Assembly: GCA_003266075.1 (NCBI GenBank)
Contig: MUZZ01000014.1
Span: 15,560 to 23,180 of the forward strand
Direction: 5' to 3'
Origin: Methanosphaera sp. rholeuAM74
Lineage (GTDB): Archaea; Methanobacteriota; Methanobacteria; Methanobacteriales; Methanobacteriaceae
Length of the DNA: 7,621 nucleotides
This document shows, one piece after another, positions 6,801 through 7,621 of the stretch; the stretch's first letter is position 1, and each line of letters begins with the position of its first letter. The notes below the pieces were generated by a model, which was not told the origin of the DNA, did not search any database, and saw only the letters and a program-made list of their open reading frames with translations. A program made the position numbers and the translations under genes.

Positions 6801-7396
6801 GGTATTTTCGAAAAGTCTAACTCGTATTTTTCCACTTCTTTTGGGTCTTGTTTTCTTGTTAGTTCTTGGATGCTTTTTATAGTGTCTTCTTGTTCTTTGT
6901 AGTCTAGTGATTCTAGCAGGTCTAGTCCTTGTAGTTTGAATACTTGGAAGGGGTCTTTATCTACTTCGTGTGTTGTCATGTATACTAGTCCAGCGATGTG
7001 TTTGCATACGAATGCATAGTCAGGACAGTTGCATCGTGGCTGGATGTCATCTACTGATGTTGGAAATACTTCTACTCCTTTTTCTAGTAGGGTGGTGTAT
7101 AGTTTTGTGGGTAGTTGGTGGTTTAGTAGTGATGATAACAGGGTTTCTGATTCATTTATGGTTTCTAGGATTATCTTCTTTTCCTTCTTGGTGAATTCTT
7201 TGAATTTAATCCTCGTGTTGTAGTGGTCATAGGATTTTCCTCTGACCTTTGCTGTTACAGTATTTCCATCTATTTTTATGTCATAGACTTTTCCAGTATT
7301 AGCGTATGATTTTCCTCGGGGGATTCTGTTTGTGAAGTCAACTCCTTGGAGTGCCTTTAGCCAATTTTCTCCCCACCATGTTATTCCGAATTTCAT
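3845..7396 (-). CDS. SWIM zinc finger-SNF2 family helicase/ATPase fusion
   Basis: This 1183-residue protein is predicted to be an ATP-driven translocase acting on double-stranded DNA or DNA-protein complexes. The N-terminus (1-140) carries WWGENWLKALQ and ends in a SWIM zinc finger with C122, C124, C131 and H133, a DNA- or protein-binding module. Residues about 190-480 match nothing I recognise and are rich in charged residues. About 560-700 resembles the SNF2-associated domain of bacterial helicases (PF12419 type), including GINIILPKGL and DIVKFDWEVAIGD. The motor follows: Walker A DDMGLGKT (743-750), Walker B DEAQ (839-842), motif III SGTPVEN (867-873), LKAGGTGLNL (1086-1095) and motif VI QATDRAYRIGQ (1115-1125). 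All key motor residues are intact. The start is fixed by the conserved WWGENW block, since the next Met is at 140; there is no clear Shine-Dalgarno site. Such proteins act in transcription recycling, repair or defence; nothing here decides which. The gene is followed closely by the nitroreductase gene. Confidence 0.93.
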   Translation of the reverse strand: MKFGITWWGENWLKALQGVDFTNRIPRGKSYANTGKVYDIKIDGNTVTAKVRGKSYDHYNTRIKFKEFTKKEKKIILETINESETLLSSLLNHQLPTKLYTTLLEKGVEVFPTSVDDIQPRCNCPDYAFVCKHIAGLVYMTTHEVDKDPFQVFKLQGLDLLESLDYKEQEDTIKSIQELTRKQDPKEVEKYELDFSKIPDLIETIFPLLNENPTFYDSDFKKILRSGYTSMERYAKKYVDGHTRNIRDSYEPHTQLPGKKYPNKRFNEKKDGEIDEWIEKQFIEYWDKPNQWENFKINLDSTHQIKKITTGQKSIFDKDHSEKILFALMVELNESHIEKYNYNIRYMNTLTKFTTELIKNHAILPEIFKNKDTYYIRWIPALFDKEIAKIVDKLTQTCPDDLIRINNRKLSRKDQIISAVSILIKGFFNQYLKYGTPQLIRKHYDETVYQLFFCKGQKFDEFEENGNAELIKQWLSKFTLNKRDYDISLIINEYDDSFRVDIEVTDDENQMRNINDVITTTDDTNLKINLLRDIHIINEVLPEVNQALTSGEEIEYNLDEFSNFFINSLPLFEIIGINIILPKGLRKIFKPKLTLNIASSQNEKGYLTFKDIVKFDWEVAIGDTTCTLDEFKELSEKSRGLVKIANEYVILDEKDTKSLIKQIDKLPEKLNRHELLKASLSGQLNDAEVNIDDNLREAIENMKKYEKVDIPEELNGTLRKYQEIGYSWLVQNIKTGFGSILADDMGLGKTLQVLTTILHLKNEGLLEKEKVLIIAPTSLLSNWQKEINKFTPTLTSFIFHGSKRKFPKEDYDIYLTSYGVIRRDEEKFKKKKWYLSIVDEAQNIKNPSTQQSRAIKAVKSKHRIALSGTPVENRLSEYWSIFDFINKGYLTSLKRFRDNYIVPIEKERNSEVLDNFKMITQPFLLRRLKSDKNIIKDLPDKITNDVYCSLTRKQTALYQEVLDDTLEQLDASEGIERKGLVLNLINSLKQICNHPSQYTKSNRAQIEESGKMELLTNLLENIIESNEKVLIFTQYVQMGNIIKKLIEDKFDEEVLFLHGSLSRKQRDTLVDKFQNNSQSKIFLLSLKAGGTGLNLTAASNVIHYDLWWNPAVENQATDRAYRIGQDKNVMVYRFITTATFEEKINDMIHDKKELAEITVGSGEKFITEMDDKELKQILSLRKT

Positions 7397-7430
7397 ATAT
7401 TTATATATATTCTTTTATGTTTTTTAAATT
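7397..7430 (-). promoter_or_regulatory. Candidate promoter of the SNF2 gene, possibly leaderless
   Basis: The minus strand has AATTTAAAAAAC (7419-7430), a TATA-like box placed so that transcription would begin within a few bases of the ATG. No Shine-Dalgarno sequence lies before the start, which fits a leaderless message. A better TATA match (TATATATAAAT) lies directly against the ATG, too close to serve this start. Read-through from the upstream membrane-protein gene is also possible. Confidence 0.3.
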
Positions 7431-7487
7431 TTTCTATTAAATGTTTCATTTATGGGAGTATATCATAACCTTTTTTTATTGTATGTC

Positions 7488-7621
7488 TTATAAGCATCCA
7501 ACTATTGTGTAGACACTAATTAAGACTGCTACTGTTAGTATTACTATAGCACCTAGTGGAAATTTCTTCCAACTTAGACTGCCAGCAACAACTGCTCCAA
7601 TTAAGCCAATATACCATAATT
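7488..7621 (-). CDS. Membrane protein of unknown function, C-terminal 43 residues
   Basis: The minus strand is open from the window edge to a TAA at 7488-7490 and encodes 43 residues plus stop; the gene starts beyond the window. Two hydrophobic stretches are seen: WYIGLIGAVVAGSL near the edge and FPLGAIVILTVAVLISVY closer to the end. They are joined by a short basic turn (SWKKF), and the protein ends TIVGCL. This is the pattern of two membrane helices with a positively charged loop, probably cytoplasmic. The codons used (CTA, ATA, ACA, GTA) fit the genome, which supports real coding. I do not recognise the family. The stop lies 91 bases before the SNF2 start on the same strand with no T-run terminator between, so the two genes may be co-transcribed. 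Confidence 0.6.
   Translation of the reverse strand, partial: LWYIGLIGAVVAGSLSWKKFPLGAIVILTVAVLISVYTIVGCL

Noticed and set aside
3845..7396. The SNF2 protein as part of a known defence system such as DISARM.
   Set aside because: No methyltransferase, nuclease, phospholipase D or other defence partner is found in the window; the neighbours are redox and membrane genes.

Overview
The window is AT-rich and looks like chromosomal DNA from a methanogenic archaeon of the Methanosphaera/Methanobrevibacter type. Four things support this. The left-edge gene resembles the C-terminus of methanogenesis marker protein 8. The codon usage leans on AGA, ATA, CTA and AAA. The ribosome-binding sites match the archaeal GGAGGTGATC pattern. 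The gaps between genes are very AT-rich, with T-runs where genes end. I cannot name the species from sequence alone; Methanosphaera is my best inference.

Layout, left to right. (1) Positions 1-302, plus strand: 3' end of the marker-8-like gene, followed by T-runs. (2) Positions 303-657: a 355-base AT-rich gap holding a 13-bp-arm inverted repeat, a candidate TATA box and a strong Shine-Dalgarno site. (3) Positions 658-1596, plus: a complete 3-hydroxyacyl-CoA dehydrogenase-type oxidoreductase with intact catalytic residues but a changed cofactor-specificity position and substrate loop. (4) Positions 1597-2047: a 451-base gap with a T-rich terminator region and an unexplained stretch (about 1721-1860) that is much richer in G+C than the DNA around it. 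(5) Positions 2048-3265, plus: an aldo/keto reductase with a C-terminal cysteine-rich iron-sulfur domain. (6) Positions 3274-3795, minus: a small nitroreductase-family flavoprotein that meets the aldo/keto reductase tail to tail, with 8 bases between stops. (7) Positions 3845-7396, minus: a 1183-residue protein joining an N-terminal SWIM zinc finger, an uncharacterised middle, a bacterial-type SNF2-associated domain and a full SNF2 ATPase motor. (8) Positions 7488-7621, minus: the last 43 codons of a membrane protein whose start lies outside the window.

The minus-strand genes (membrane protein, SNF2 protein, nitroreductase) lie head to tail with gaps of 91 and 49 bases and no obvious T-run terminator between them, so they may share transcripts. 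The plus-strand genes are separated by long gaps with their own candidate promoters and look like single-gene units. Three of the complete genes are redox enzymes (two dehydrogenase/reductase types and a flavoprotein), but nothing in the sequence ties them into one pathway. I see no insertion sequence, CRISPR array, tRNA or rRNA, and no partner genes that would mark the SNF2 protein as part of a known defence system. The most interesting points are the SWIM-SNF2 fusion, the divergent dehydrogenase and the GC-rich intergenic island.
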